Of a stretch of 64,000 nt of DNA, positions 17,146 to 26,297 are shown one piece after another (positions within the stretch are counted from its first letter, which is position 1; each line of letters opens with the position of its first letter). A program made the position numbers and the translations under genes. The stretch lies in the NCBI GenBank assembly GCA_026390015.1, contig JAPLGS010000138.1, positions 19,145 to 83,144 on the forward strand, written 5' to 3'. The stretch is from Chloroflexota bacterium (lineage in GTDB: Bacteria; Chloroflexota; Anaerolineae; Anaerolineales; Villigracilaceae). The notes beneath the pieces were generated by a model. That model made no database searches and was not told the origin of the DNA. It saw only the letters and a program-made list of their open reading frames with translations.

Positions 17146-17461
17146 TTACCTTGAGATTGAAAGTCGAATGGGCTTTAATTTGTATTGAACCCCGGGGATC
17201 TTCGCCAAAATTGCAGCGGTATAGACTGGATTGCGCGGAGTGAATTCACTTTCCAGTTCGTCCAGCGTGAGCCGGCCAGTAACTTTGAGATGACGGTAGG
17301 CATTCTCCACACAATGGGCATTCCTTCCCGGTAGATTTAGGTATGATGATCACAGTGCTTTCCGTAAAAGCAATGATCTCAAATGGGTTGTGACGATCCA
17401 GGGTACGCAAGACCAGTCCCTTCATATTCTTGATCTCATTCCAGACTTGCTCAGTATCCAT
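17146..17461 (-). pseudogene. Small conserved protein gene, frameshifted
   Basis: The first frame gives MDTEQVWNEIKNMKGLVLRT and TLDRHNPFEIIAFTESTVII, then IPKSTGKE. Near 17326-17329 one extra G diverts it. In the other frame the sequence continues sensibly as RNAHCVENAYRHLKVTGRLT, then LDELESEFTPRNPVYTAAIL and AKIPGVQYKLKP to a stop at 17146. The joined product of about 104 residues looks like a conserved protein found beside restriction or toxin genes. I do not know its function. The reading is broken by one base, through mutation or error. Its upstream edge carries palindromic site H. Confidence 0.6.
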
Positions 17462-17472
17462 GTTTTCCCCTT

Positions 17473-17492
17473 AGTGTCTGACGTCGGATACT
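17473..17492. repeat. Palindromic motif, site H
   Basis: AGTGTCTGACGTCGGATACT lies between two minus-strand genes. Its end overlaps the last two bases of the stop codon (TAG) of the small acidic protein gene. Confidence 0.8.
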
Positions 17493-17661
17493 ATTTGAAC
17501 AACCAATCAAAAAAACCGCTGACGATGCCAAAGATAAGGAAATTATCATCGGCTTCCTTTTCAGCTAGTTCTTCAGCTCGGGCTCGGGCTTGTTCTTCCT
17601 CGTATTGTTGAGCGTCGTCGTAGTATTGGTCTTCATAATAATCATCGTAATCGTCACTCAT
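17491..17661 (-). CDS. 56-residue acidic protein with hydrophobic tail
   Basis: The product begins MSDDYDDYYEDQYYDDAQQY, continues with an acidic helix EEEQARARAEELAEKEADD and ends NFLIFGIVSGFFDWLFK. A very acidic, tyrosine-rich head on an amphipathic or membrane-binding tail could mimic DNA, but this is only a guess. GGGAGG is well placed before ATG 17661. The gene lies alone between palindromic sites H and I, downstream of hsdR. Confidence 0.6.
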   Translation of the reverse strand: MSDDYDDYYEDQYYDDAQQYEEEQARARAEELAEKEADDNFLIFGIVSGFFDWLFK

Positions 17662-17721
17662 TTATAGCCTCCCAATAACCTAATGTTCCTCAACAACTTG
17701 GAAAAGCACACTCCCGTTCTT

Positions 17722-17741
17722 ACTCTCTGGCGCCAGACACT
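17722..17741. repeat. Palindromic motif, site I
   Basis: Read on the minus strand it is AGTGTCTGGCGCCAGAGAGT. Its first A is the last base of the hsdR stop codon TGA. Confidence 0.8.
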
Positions 17742-20700
17742 CAACCGGAATAGATACTTTTATCAGGTCCGTAATATGCATCGTAAACATGCTGGTAGAC
17801 CACGTTGCATTTTTCCTTGTAGACATCATTGCCATAAGCAGGTGGAAGGTTTTCGAGGATCTCTTCAATAGTGACCTGGATCGCGGCGCGGGTTTGCTGC
17901 CTCTTGCGCCAGTCCAATACAAGTTTTTCAGTTTTCAAGGTATTCAACAGATCCTTAGCTACTTCCTTTACCTTATCCTTCTCCCGGCGAGACAATTTGA
18001 TATTCGGTTTGGTTAGGATATCAAAGATGGCTAATTCCTCTTCATTGAGGTTCTCAGAAACGCCGCGCTTATCTTCCTCGTTCAGGCTTTGGGCAAAGGT
18101 GACCAATTGGGCAAAAAATGCGTCGGCGTTTTTGGCGCCGTTATTATATTCCTCGATCAACTTTTGGAACTGCGCATAGAAATCCATTCTGGATTTATTC
18201 ATTTGCAGCATGTAGGCTAGTTTGTTGTTGATCTGTCCGCGCAACTTTTCGATCTCGATATTCTTTCGGCTCTTCTCGAATTGCTGCTTGAGTTTTTCGA
18301 AATCAATATCACTCAAGTTCACGATCTTCGTCTCACGGATCTTGTATCCCTTGCGGGCAATGGACTTATCGAGCAATCCATCCACTTGACCCATCACGAC
18401 AGATATATCAGCCGACGGGGTTAGTGAGCGGATCTTGTCGGCAATAATCACGAGGGCTTTGCGATCCACTCCAAATTCGTTGGCATGGACATCTGGTAGG
18501 ATGGCTTGGAACAGCAGCTCTACCTTGTTTGCCAGAGATAGGTACTGCTGTTTGGTTTTATCGTTGACCAGTAACGCGTCAGCCGCATCTTCCAAAGGCA
18601 CGATGGCCTTCACGGCTTCATCCAGCAAGCGGACGCGCAGGAAGCCCTCAGCGGATTGGATATCGCCTAATTTGACATGATGCTGGGCAAGGAATTCCTT
18701 TGTCGTGCTGATGGCCTGACGGAGTTCATTCACCAGCGCGGCCTTGACCTCAACAGGCATTTCACCTTTGCCAGCTTCACCGCCGACCGCAGAGCCGTAG
18801 ATCGCCAGTGCCTTTTGCAGGTCACGGAAGATGCCGATGTAATCCACGATCAAGCCGTTGATCTTTTCGCCGAAGACGCGGTTCGCACGCGCGATTGTCT
18901 GCATGAGAGTGTGGTTGCGCATTGGCTTGTCGAGATAGATCGTTGAACAGGAGGGTACATCGAAGCCTGTCATCCACATAGCGCAGACAAAGGCAATGCG
19001 GAGTGGGTCCTTGTCATCCTTGAATTTTGTATCCAGGTCTTCGTCAACCATGCGCTTGCGGTGCTGACGAATATCCAATCCCTTTTGGCGCATGTCGTCA
19101 ATTTCATTTTGGCCCTGCGAGATGACCACCGCCATATCCGTGCCTTGCATGTATTCGATCTTTTCTTCCAGTTCAGGGCGTTCAAGCGGATCGCAGGTTT
19201 CCAATTCAGCTTGAAGCGCTACGAGATGAATGTTCCAGTATTTTTTCACCTTGTCATACATGCGGATGGCCGTGGCTTTATCCACAGCGACCACCATTGC
19301 CTTGCCGTGAAAGCCGCGTCCCATGAAATGCACGACAATATCTTCGGCGATCTTTTCAAGCCTGTCACCACGGGTGATGAGGTGATACTCGCGTGAGAAT
19401 TCCCTTTCGAGCTTATGTTCCTGTGCCTCATCCAACTCCGCGTCTTCGAGCAAGCGTTCCATATCCAGGTTCAGTTCTTTATTGATCAATTGTAGTTCGG
19501 GGATGCGGTTCTCGTAATAAAGCGGAACAGTGGCACCATCCTCCACGGATTGACGGAAGTTGTAGATACTGACGTAATCACCAAAGACCTGTTTGGTGCG
19601 TTCTTCGCCGCCCATGAGCGGTGTGCCTGTGAAGCCGATGAAAGCCGCCTTGGGTAACGCGTTGCGCATGTTGAGCGCCAGCACATCGTATTGACTGCGA
19701 TGCGCTTCATCGGTCATCACGATAATGTCGTTGCGTTGCGTGAGCGCGGGATAGGTTTCCCCGTTTTCAGTGTAGAACTTGTGAATGAGGGTAAAGACGT
19801 AACGATGATCTTCAGTGAGCAATTGCTTCAGATGCTCACCGCTCCCGGCCTGCACATTATTGGGCGGTTCGGTGACTGCGCCGACATCGGCGAAATTCTT
19901 ATAAATTTGTTTGTCCAGTTCAGAGCGGTCGGTGACAACCACGAATGTCCAGTTGCCCTGGAGTTTGCGCAGGACTTTTTGCGCAAAGAAGACCATCGAA
20001 AAAGATTTGCCGCTGCCCTGTGTATGCCAGAAGACGCCGAGCTTGCCTGCATTTTCGCGTATCCTTTGCACGGCTTCAAAGGAATTGTTGACGCCAAGGA
20101 ATTGATGATTTTTAGCGATGATCTTTTGTAGTCCGCCTTTGCCTTGCTGGAACAGTGTAAAGCTCTCGACCATGTCCAGCAAACGGGACGGTTCACAGAC
20201 GCCCCTGAGCATGGTCTCCAGCGAAATGACGCCTTCCTCCTCCTCGGCGTTGATCTTCTTCCACTCGGAGAAATGCTCCCATTTGGAGGTGATGGAGCCG
20301 AGGCGTGAGACACTGCCATTCGAAAGCAGGAGCAGGCCGTTATACCAGAAGAGATGCGGGACCGTATCCTTATAGTCGCGCAGGTTCTGCTGGAAGGCAT
20401 CCTCCACATTTTTGTGCGAGGCTTTGAGTTCAATGAACAAGAGCGGAATGCCGTTGACAAAGCCGATCAGGTCGGCGCGGCGTTTGTGCATCTCGCCCGA
20501 GATCCAGAATTGGGAGGCGAGCAGGAAATCGTTCTCGAGCGGATGCTCCCAATCCAGCACGCGGACGGTTTCACCGCGTTCCACGCCATCATCGTCACGG
20601 TATAGAACCTTGACGCCATCCTTGAGCAGTTTATAGATCTCCTGGTTGGCGTAGACCATACCCGAGGACACACGCTCACGGGTAAGTTCGTCAATGGCAA

Positions 20701-20911
20701 GTTCAATGGGCTGGGAGGGGAGTGTGGGATTGAGTTTTACGAGCGCGGGGCGAAGACGCGAGACCAAAACAACCTCGGCGGAGGTTTCGCGCCCTAATAA
20801 ACCATCACTTCCGAAGGTTTCTTCGTAACAGTTGATGGTTTGCCAGCCTAAATTTCCCAATAGGGCGATGGCGGGTTGTTCAATTAGGGCGTCTTCACTA
20901 AATGACTTCAT
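17741..20911 (-). CDS. hsdR: Type I restriction endonuclease subunit R
   Basis: The 1056-residue motor and nuclease subunit of a type I restriction-modification complex. The N-terminal nuclease carries GIPLLFIELKASH (the ELK of the PD-ExK type). The helicase part shows Walker A WHTQGSGKSFSM, the DEAH-type VMTDEAHRSQYD and FIGFTGTPLM, followed by the second RecA lobe with FVCAMWMTGFDVPSC and QTIARANRVF. The C-terminal helical region that binds the methyltransferase is full length. It is separated from hsdS and hsdM by four genes on the same strand. The frame is intact. Since hsdM carries a frameshift, activity of the complex is uncertain. Confidence 0.95.
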   Translation of the reverse strand: MKSFSEDALIEQPAIALLGNLGWQTINCYEETFGSDGLLGRETSAEVVLVSRLRPALVKLNPTLPSQPIELAIDELTRERVSSGMVYANQEIYKLLKDGVKVLYRDDDGVERGETVRVLDWEHPLENDFLLASQFWISGEMHKRRADLIGFVNGIPLLFIELKASHKNVEDAFQQNLRDYKDTVPHLFWYNGLLLLSNGSVSRLGSITSKWEHFSEWKKINAEEEEGVISLETMLRGVCEPSRLLDMVESFTLFQQGKGGLQKIIAKNHQFLGVNNSFEAVQRIRENAGKLGVFWHTQGSGKSFSMVFFAQKVLRKLQGNWTFVVVTDRSELDKQIYKNFADVGAVTEPPNNVQAGSGEHLKQLLTEDHRYVFTLIHKFYTENGETYPALTQRNDIIVMTDEAHRSQYDVLALNMRNALPKAAFIGFTGTPLMGGEERTKQVFGDYVSIYNFRQSVEDGATVPLYYENRIPELQLINKELNLDMERLLEDAELDEAQEHKLEREFSREYHLITRGDRLEKIAEDIVVHFMGRGFHGKAMVVAVDKATAIRMYDKVKKYWNIHLVALQAELETCDPLERPELEEKIEYMQGTDMAVVISQGQNEIDDMRQKGLDIRQHRKRMVDEDLDTKFKDDKDPLRIAFVCAMWMTGFDVPSCSTIYLDKPMRNHTLMQTIARANRVFGEKINGLIVDYIGIFRDLQKALAIYGSAVGGEAGKGEMPVEVKAALVNELRQAISTTKEFLAQHHVKLGDIQSAEGFLRVRLLDEAVKAIVPLEDAADALLVNDKTKQQYLSLANKVELLFQAILPDVHANEFGVDRKALVIIADKIRSLTPSADISVVMGQVDGLLDKSIARKGYKIRETKIVNLSDIDFEKLKQQFEKSRKNIEIEKLRGQINNKLAYMLQMNKSRMDFYAQFQKLIEEYNNGAKNADAFFAQLVTFAQSLNEEDKRGVSENLNEEELAIFDILTKPNIKLSRREKDKVKEVAKDLLNTLKTEKLVLDWRKRQQTRAAIQVTIEEILENLPPAYGNDVYKEKCNVVYQHVYDAYYGPDKSIYSG

Positions 20912-21030
20912 TGGATCAAAGTATAAACCCTCGATTATATTTTATATCTTACCACGTGCGTATAATAATAATTCTCTTCAATTTTTCCTGACAGGGTTTT
21001 GAGGGACAAATCGGTAACTTTGAAACAGGG

Positions 21031-21059
21031 CTCCGCAGGTTGTAAATAACCTGCGGAGT
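21031..21059 (-). terminator. Strong hairpin between hsdR and upstream gene
   Basis: CTCCGCAGGTT and AACCTGCGGAG form an 11-bp stem 24 nt after the stop of the coiled-coil gene. It is a terminator or mRNA stabiliser. The T-tract is weak. Confidence 0.6.
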
Positions 21060-21082
21060 ATTTTCATGACCTGGAAAATTGA

Positions 21083-21652
21083 CTATTGATTTCTTGTCCG
21101 GCGCATACTGACTATGTTTTCAAGCTCGTCGGCGGTTAGCCGAACATATTGGCTATTATCTTGCTGGCGGGAAAATGGAATTTGAAGATCGGTTTGAATT
21201 TTCTGCTTCTTTTGGACTATCGCCAACACGACCTGTGTAATCACAATAACAGCTGCGATGATCGGGTTACTGTTTGATGTTGTCTCTGTGGTTTGCTCGC
21301 CTTGCGCTTTGAAGTCCTGTAATTTTGCCAAAGTGCCTTCAAGCTCAGTTATCTTGTTCGTTTGCTGTGAAATCACAGTTTGTAAGGAGCCGATCTCGTT
21401 TTCCTTGGCGGAAATCTTGTCGTTGAGCGCTGTTATTTCGTTTCCCTGCTGGGAAATTGTTTGCTGGTTAGATTGGACAGTTTCCTGGCAGGAATTCACT
21501 TGTTGATTTGCCTGAACAAGTTGCGATTTCATTTTTTCGGCTTCTCCAGAAATTTCCTTTATCTTCTGGATATTTTTCTGGTCATCTGACAAAACATAAC
21601 CAAAGGAAATAAAGATGACCACGATCAGGATTACTGTTGTTCCAATTCTCAT
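21083..21652 (-). CDS. Membrane-anchored coiled-coil protein
   Basis: A 189-residue protein. The N-terminal helix (RIGTTVILIVVIFISFGYVL) is a signal anchor. A coiled coil with Gln/Glu repeats runs from about 25 to 120 (ISQQGNEITALNDKISAKEN; IGSLQTVISQQTNKITELEG). A second membrane helix (PIIAAVIVITQVVLAIV) lies at about 128-146, followed by a basic tail. It is encoded between hsdR and a two-component system on the same strand. The role is unknown. The two helices could place the coiled coil outside the membrane as a sensor or tether. Confidence 0.6.
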   Translation of the reverse strand: MRIGTTVILIVVIFISFGYVLSDDQKNIQKIKEISGEAEKMKSQLVQANQQVNSCQETVQSNQQTISQQGNEITALNDKISAKENEIGSLQTVISQQTNKITELEGTLAKLQDFKAQGEQTTETTSNSNPIIAAVIVITQVVLAIVQKKQKIQTDLQIPFSRQQDNSQYVRLTADELENIVSMRRTRNQ

Positions 21653-21793
21653 GTCACACTCTCCTTATGCTCATGTATTTGGCTATAGTGGCTGGCGTTG
21701 ATCAGACGCTGCGGAAGTTCAACTTACTGCATGCATGACTGAACTGACATCATCTTAGCTTTCCCCGCTTTATTTGGATATTCTTTTGGAAAT

Positions 21794-21828
21794 AAAAAAA
21801 TAGGGTGACATAAAATGTCACCCTATTA
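21794..21828 (-). terminator. Rho-independent terminator of the two-component genes
   Basis: AATAGGGTGACA and TGTCACCCTATT form a 12-bp stem. On the minus strand it is followed by TTTTTTT. It lies about 50 nt after the response regulator gene. Confidence 0.85.
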
Positions 21829-21877
21829 ATCTCCTAGGTTTATCGGATTAATGGTTTGAATATATCTTGTGAGTAAT

Positions 21878-22591
21878 TTATTCCTTCGCGGGATCATTAC
21901 TTTTTGTTCGCAGCCGGTAAACCCGGATCGCCTCGGTCGTTGTCTTTACCCCCAACTTTTCTCGTATATTTTTTGTATGTGCCTTGACAGTATTTACTGA
22001 GACAAAAATCTCTTTAGCGGTCTCTTCATTTGTCTTGCCTTTATCTAGATAATCAAGGATTTCAATTTCTCTTTTTGAAAGTCCTTCTTTAGCTGATGAT
22101 CTTTTCCCCTTTTCGAACTCAAGTTGAATTGAGCTCTCGTTTAATTTACCAAGATACTCTGGCAATAAGTCACCATAATATGTTCCGCCATCATGGACAA
22201 TCCTAACGACTTCATCCAGGGGTTTCTCATAGATATTCTTGCTCACAAAGGCTTTTACTCCCAAAACAATACCTTTGTGGAATTTCTCTATCAGATCGTA
22301 AGCTGTATAAATAATAAACCGGGTTGATGGAGACAATTCTCTGCTCTTTGTAATTGCCACAAACCCGGCATCCAAATCCTTCCAAATACGCAGATCAACG
22401 ATTGCGATAGATGGCTGGCTGGATTTCAATTCCTCAAGAAATTTTTCAATATTATCGCCAACAACGGTTACGATAATATCTGGCTTCTCCAGTTCAGCCA
22501 TCATCCCCTTCACCAGAGTTGCATTGTCCTCAAGAATTGCTACAGTAATTTTATCTTTTTTTGTTTGAAGCTTTTTTATATTTCTAGCCAT
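21878..22591 (-). CDS. NarL/LuxR-family response regulator
   Basis: The 237-residue protein has a receiver domain at about 15-135 (VAILEDN acidic pocket, phospho-acceptor in IAIVDLRIW, TAY switch, AFVSK lysine). A LuxR-type DNA-binding domain follows at about 168-228 (LSKREIEILDYLDKGKTNEE; SVNTVKAHTKNIREKLGVK). It overlaps the histidine kinase gene by 8 nt, so the two form a cognate pair. Targets are unknown, and the neighbouring restriction genes are the obvious candidates. Confidence 0.9.
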   Translation of the reverse strand: MARNIKKLQTKKDKITVAILEDNATLVKGMMAELEKPDIIVTVVGDNIEKFLEELKSSQPSIAIVDLRIWKDLDAGFVAITKSRELSPSTRFIIYTAYDLIEKFHKGIVLGVKAFVSKNIYEKPLDEVVRIVHDGGTYYGDLLPEYLGKLNESSIQLEFEKGKRSSAKEGLSKREIEILDYLDKGKTNEETAKEIFVSVNTVKAHTKNIREKLGVKTTTEAIRVYRLRTKSNDPAKE

Positions 22592-24878
22592 TCATCACCT
22601 CGGTTGAATTATGAAAAGGTACACTGATGACGATCTTTGTTCCCTTCCCCGGGTTACTGACCAACTTAAATGATCCGCCCATTTCTTCAACGCGATATTT
22701 CATGCTAAGCAGACCGTTCATACGTTTCACTTGTTTTGGGTTAAATCCAACGCCATCATCAACGACGGTGGCATTCAAACTATTTGATTTGATCACTCCG
22801 ACAACGCCTACATTTTTCGCCCTGCCATGACGAACAGCGTTGGTTAAAGCCTCTTTGATAACGATAAATAATTCCCTGGCAAGTATCGGGGAGATCAGGC
22901 GGGTATCGCCTGTCCATTTGGTTTCAGTCTCCACATTGAATACTTGCTGGAATAATGTAAATAATTTATCAAGCTCCAACATTAGATCATCTGATGAGCT
23001 TTCTTGCAGCAATCGATTGATCCATCGAATATCATTATGGAGGTTCTCAGTAGCGTTTATGGCAAGATCGAGCTTCTTTCGCAGTTTATCACCAGTAGCC
23101 TTTTCAGGCGGTAATTCAATCGATTTTAATATTTTAAAAAGGCCTAGCGTATCGCCTATCAAGACATCATGGATCAGGTTCGACATTTCATTCTTTTCTT
23201 TTTGAATGACATGCTGCTGGAGTTGCATTTTTTGTATTGCAAGCGCCGCCAAATGTGCAAAGGAAAAATAACGTTTTTTCTCCAACTCCGAGAATGTACG
23301 CGCTTTGCGAAAGTTCAAAAAGAGAATTCCAACACATTGCCCGGTATTTAGCAATCGGATAATAACATTCGATTTTATTTTTTCCCGTTTAATGAAAGTC
23401 GGTTTTCCAGTAATCACATGGGTTGGCGAAGGCTTGAATAATGAGGATGCATCGAGATCGAGTGTTTCCAAATCTTCGTGAAGGTAAATGCTATTCCCAT
23501 TTGCTAATAAACGGAACACTACGTTTTCCGGGTCAACGGATGCGAAATCCATCAACTCAGGACGCAAAAGCAAGCCGGAATAAATGGGTCCTGAGACTTT
23601 ATCCTTCATGCCGGGATCATAAGAATAAAGGAATACGAGATCGACATCTAGTTCTTCGGCTGCGCTGTCAGCGATTTCCTGAAGGGTTTCATCCAAATGG
23701 CTTTGAGTAAAGATCGGAGCCGCAATCGTTTCTACAATTCTATTGATCCAGCTAATGTGGCCGAATTGTTCTGAATTGTCGATCACCCATCCAATATGAT
23801 TTGCAAGAATTTCTATCGCTTTTATTTCCTGGTCAAGAAAATAATCTGATTGGCGAACTTGTATATCCAGCACGCCATAAAGACGGTTGCGGACTTTGAT
23901 CGGCACGACCAACTCAGCCTGGGTATCTAAAAAGGCTTCGTGCGGCATGTAGTGGGGATCATTTACTACATCATTTGAGACGTATGATTTTTGTATATTG
24001 ACAACATGACCAATAATGCTCTCCTTACTAATAACATCCACACTATAACCTGAGCGGGCCAGCCCTTTACCTTTATCGCAAGCGCCGGCGATACAAACCA
24101 ACTCTTTACCGTATTTATCCAAACGAAATATATTGACATGATCGTAGAAAATATCATCCTTGATCACCTCAACTGCCTTTTCAAGGTAGTCGTTCTCATT
24201 CAAGTCAACCTTGGATCTGAGCAATGATCCCTCCAATTCCCTCATTCTGTTTTGAACCTTGATGATCAGGTTCAAGTCTGCAACAGCATCGCTCATATAA
24301 CGCGTCATGATGTAGGATGTGAAGGAAAGGAATACAAGCCACGAACTCTTAATAAAAAATTCCAGAGTGATGGCCCATTTTGTGGGAACAAGAACCGTCA
24401 TGCTTTCAACAGGGTGAACCAAAAAAAGACATCCAATAACAATACCCAACACTGTGAAAAATACAGCACGTGAGCCGCGCTGACTGGTGACGGAAATGGC
24501 GGGAAAATATAACAGCCACAGAGTGTCATCCTGAATAATATTCAAATAAGATGTTCGGTTGTATACATAATAAAGAAGTATTGTTACGCAAGCCACCAGT
24601 CCAAATACACGCAGGATCTGGAAAACGATTTGAGAATAACCAGAACCCCATTTCTTATTCTCACGATAACGAGTTCTCAAATAAATATAGGCCCAATATC
24701 CCGTCAATACGATTAACGCCAATATTTTGTCTACAACGATCAATGAACTGGCTATGACGACAGAAATTAATATGCCAACGACATATGGATAATTCTTTAT
24801 AAAGAGGCGGATCCAATACCTGTCGGGGCGGATCGGACGAATATATAGCCCATCTTTTAGCGGTGAGTGAATAGACAT
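22584..24878 (-). CDS. Membrane sensor histidine kinase with GAF domains
   Basis: The 764-residue protein has an N-terminal membrane block of about six helices (residues 28-195; for example YVVGILISVVIASSLIVVDK). Two GAF-like domains follow, at about 220-365 (LVPIKVRNRLYGVLDIQVR) and 380-545 (SNVIIRLLNTGQCVGILFL). The transmitter is of the NarX/HisKA_3 sort: the H-box reads NEMSNLIHDVLIGD, then FIVIKEALTNAVRHG (N box), VVDDGVGFNPKQ (G1) and GGSFKLVSNPGKGTKIVIS (G2). It is encoded in the middle of the type I restriction cluster and overlaps its response regulator. The signal is unknown. Confidence 0.9.
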   Translation of the reverse strand: MSIHSPLKDGLYIRPIRPDRYWIRLFIKNYPYVVGILISVVIASSLIVVDKILALIVLTGYWAYIYLRTRYRENKKWGSGYSQIVFQILRVFGLVACVTILLYYVYNRTSYLNIIQDDTLWLLYFPAISVTSQRGSRAVFFTVLGIVIGCLFLVHPVESMTVLVPTKWAITLEFFIKSSWLVFLSFTSYIMTRYMSDAVADLNLIIKVQNRMRELEGSLLRSKVDLNENDYLEKAVEVIKDDIFYDHVNIFRLDKYGKELVCIAGACDKGKGLARSGYSVDVISKESIIGHVVNIQKSYVSNDVVNDPHYMPHEAFLDTQAELVVPIKVRNRLYGVLDIQVRQSDYFLDQEIKAIEILANHIGWVIDNSEQFGHISWINRIVETIAAPIFTQSHLDETLQEIADSAAEELDVDLVFLYSYDPGMKDKVSGPIYSGLLLRPELMDFASVDPENVVFRLLANGNSIYLHEDLETLDLDASSLFKPSPTHVITGKPTFIKREKIKSNVIIRLLNTGQCVGILFLNFRKARTFSELEKKRYFSFAHLAALAIQKMQLQQHVIQKEKNEMSNLIHDVLIGDTLGLFKILKSIELPPEKATGDKLRKKLDLAINATENLHNDIRWINRLLQESSSDDLMLELDKLFTLFQQVFNVETETKWTGDTRLISPILARELFIVIKEALTNAVRHGRAKNVGVVGVIKSNSLNATVVDDGVGFNPKQVKRMNGLLSMKYRVEEMGGSFKLVSNPGKGTKIVISVPFHNSTEVMNG

Positions 24879-25058
24879 GGTGCTCCTACCAGGTTCTGAC
24901 AGACTTAATGGGTGATATTCTAAAGCTGTATAGTCAATACTGCTATTATTTTATGGGGGAATTTTTGTGCAAAAAAAGATTAATCTTTTTCAAACCCAAA
25001 TTACCCCCGCCTCCCACACGCAGACCAACACCCCCTCGCCCATTTCATAACCCTTCAA

Positions 25059-26201
25059 TTACTTGAAGAATACCGAATAAACGGTTGTGACAATACCTAT
25101 CAGCGTTTGAAGTATTTGAGGCGAAAAAACCAACAGGGCAGTGCTTGTGACTTTGAAGGGCCACACTGGGTAGGAGACTTTATCAGGATGAAGAGATTGT
25201 AATATTTCAAGTTTTTCCTTGGCGGTTTTGGCTTTTGCAAGTTCGCCAGCTTCACTCGTGTTAAGAAAAATTTCTTTTTCCAAAAATATGATTTGCCCTG
25301 CGATTTGATCTGCATACATCATCTTGTGCTCTACCATGCTGCTGTGAATATTCCAGAACGCCAAATAGATGGTGAGTAGGGTGAGTGGAGCTGCTACAAG
25401 AAACAGCGCAAAGGTTGATGCCAAAGTCATCACCAAATCCAGATCATCCAGCCGCAAGACAGGGATCAGTGTCAGAAAGAGCCCGCCGACGATCAGAGGT
25501 GTGACCGCAGAGAAACAGAAATCTCCAAGAGGTTTTAGTCCACCGCATCCATCAGGATGGCTGGGTTGTATTTGAATTGAAAACCGTTGTGTTAATTTTC
25601 CAATATATATGCTGGTACTAACGATCAGCCAGCCTACAAGACCTATCAAAAAGATCCAGAACAACGCGATCAACAGGATTACAAAGAATAAGGAACCACC
25701 TATTGGAGAAAACACAAAATATAAAAATTGCGGCACTTTTAATGCGACTGCCAGCACGAAAAACAAAATGACCAGAGAGACACTGATAAATAACGAATTC
25801 TTTTTTGACAGGAGTTCTGACTGATATTCCTGAAGAAATAGTTTGTATTCGTTTTTCAATTCAGCATTCTTCGCTCCGAGACGCTCATTCTCCCAAAGCC
25901 ATTGAAAGATAACAGGGATTTTGTGTCGCCATCGTACAGTGAGCATGATTACAGCTATCCACCCAATAAAAATGATGTTGAAAGATGGGAAACTTATTAA
26001 GACCATGGTTTTAAGTCCACCGATGGCGGGGAAGAAGGTCATAAAGGCAAGTAGCAGATAAACAATGGCTACCGTCAAAAGCAAATATCGTGATTGATTG
26101 ATAAAACGATTTGCCCATTTAAAAGGAAACGGCTGAAAATTATTCCAAAACTCGTTGAAGTCTTGTTCGCCACCGTTTGATTTTGTTCCTTGAGCGTTCA
26201 T
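25059..26201 (-). CDS. Multi-pass membrane protein of the restriction cluster
   Basis: The 380-residue protein has about six membrane helices (YLLLTVAIVYLLLAFMTFFP; NIIFIGWIAVIMLTV; LFISVSLVILFFVLAVAL; FFVILLIALFWIFLIGLVGW; LIVGGLFLTLIPVL; LASTFALFLVAAPLTLLTIY). A cytoplasmic or periplasmic motif SHPDGCGGLKPLG lies before the fourth or fifth helix. A similar 'HPDxxGGL' motif occurs in uncharacterised bacterial membrane proteins. It sits between hsdS and the kinase genes on the same strand. A perfect A/T palindrome (AAAAAGATTAATCTTTTT) follows at about 24965-24982. The function is unknown. Confidence 0.65.
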   Translation of the reverse strand: MNAQGTKSNGGEQDFNEFWNNFQPFPFKWANRFINQSRYLLLTVAIVYLLLAFMTFFPAIGGLKTMVLISFPSFNIIFIGWIAVIMLTVRWRHKIPVIFQWLWENERLGAKNAELKNEYKLFLQEYQSELLSKKNSLFISVSLVILFFVLAVALKVPQFLYFVFSPIGGSLFFVILLIALFWIFLIGLVGWLIVSTSIYIGKLTQRFSIQIQPSHPDGCGGLKPLGDFCFSAVTPLIVGGLFLTLIPVLRLDDLDLVMTLASTFALFLVAAPLTLLTIYLAFWNIHSSMVEHKMMYADQIAGQIIFLEKEIFLNTSEAGELAKAKTAKEKLEILQSLHPDKVSYPVWPFKVTSTALLVFSPQILQTLIGIVTTVYSVFFK

Positions 26202-26297
26202 TGCTGCCTCCCATGCGGATCAGTAGAAGAACTTGGGAATTAATTTTCGAATTATACGGCAAATATCATTTTATTTCCCACAATTCCCTCGCCCGTT

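Noticed and set aside
24965..24982. AAAAAGATTAATCTTTTT as an operator
   Set aside because: An A/T-only palindrome downstream of a gene is more likely a weak terminator. I mention it only with its neighbour.
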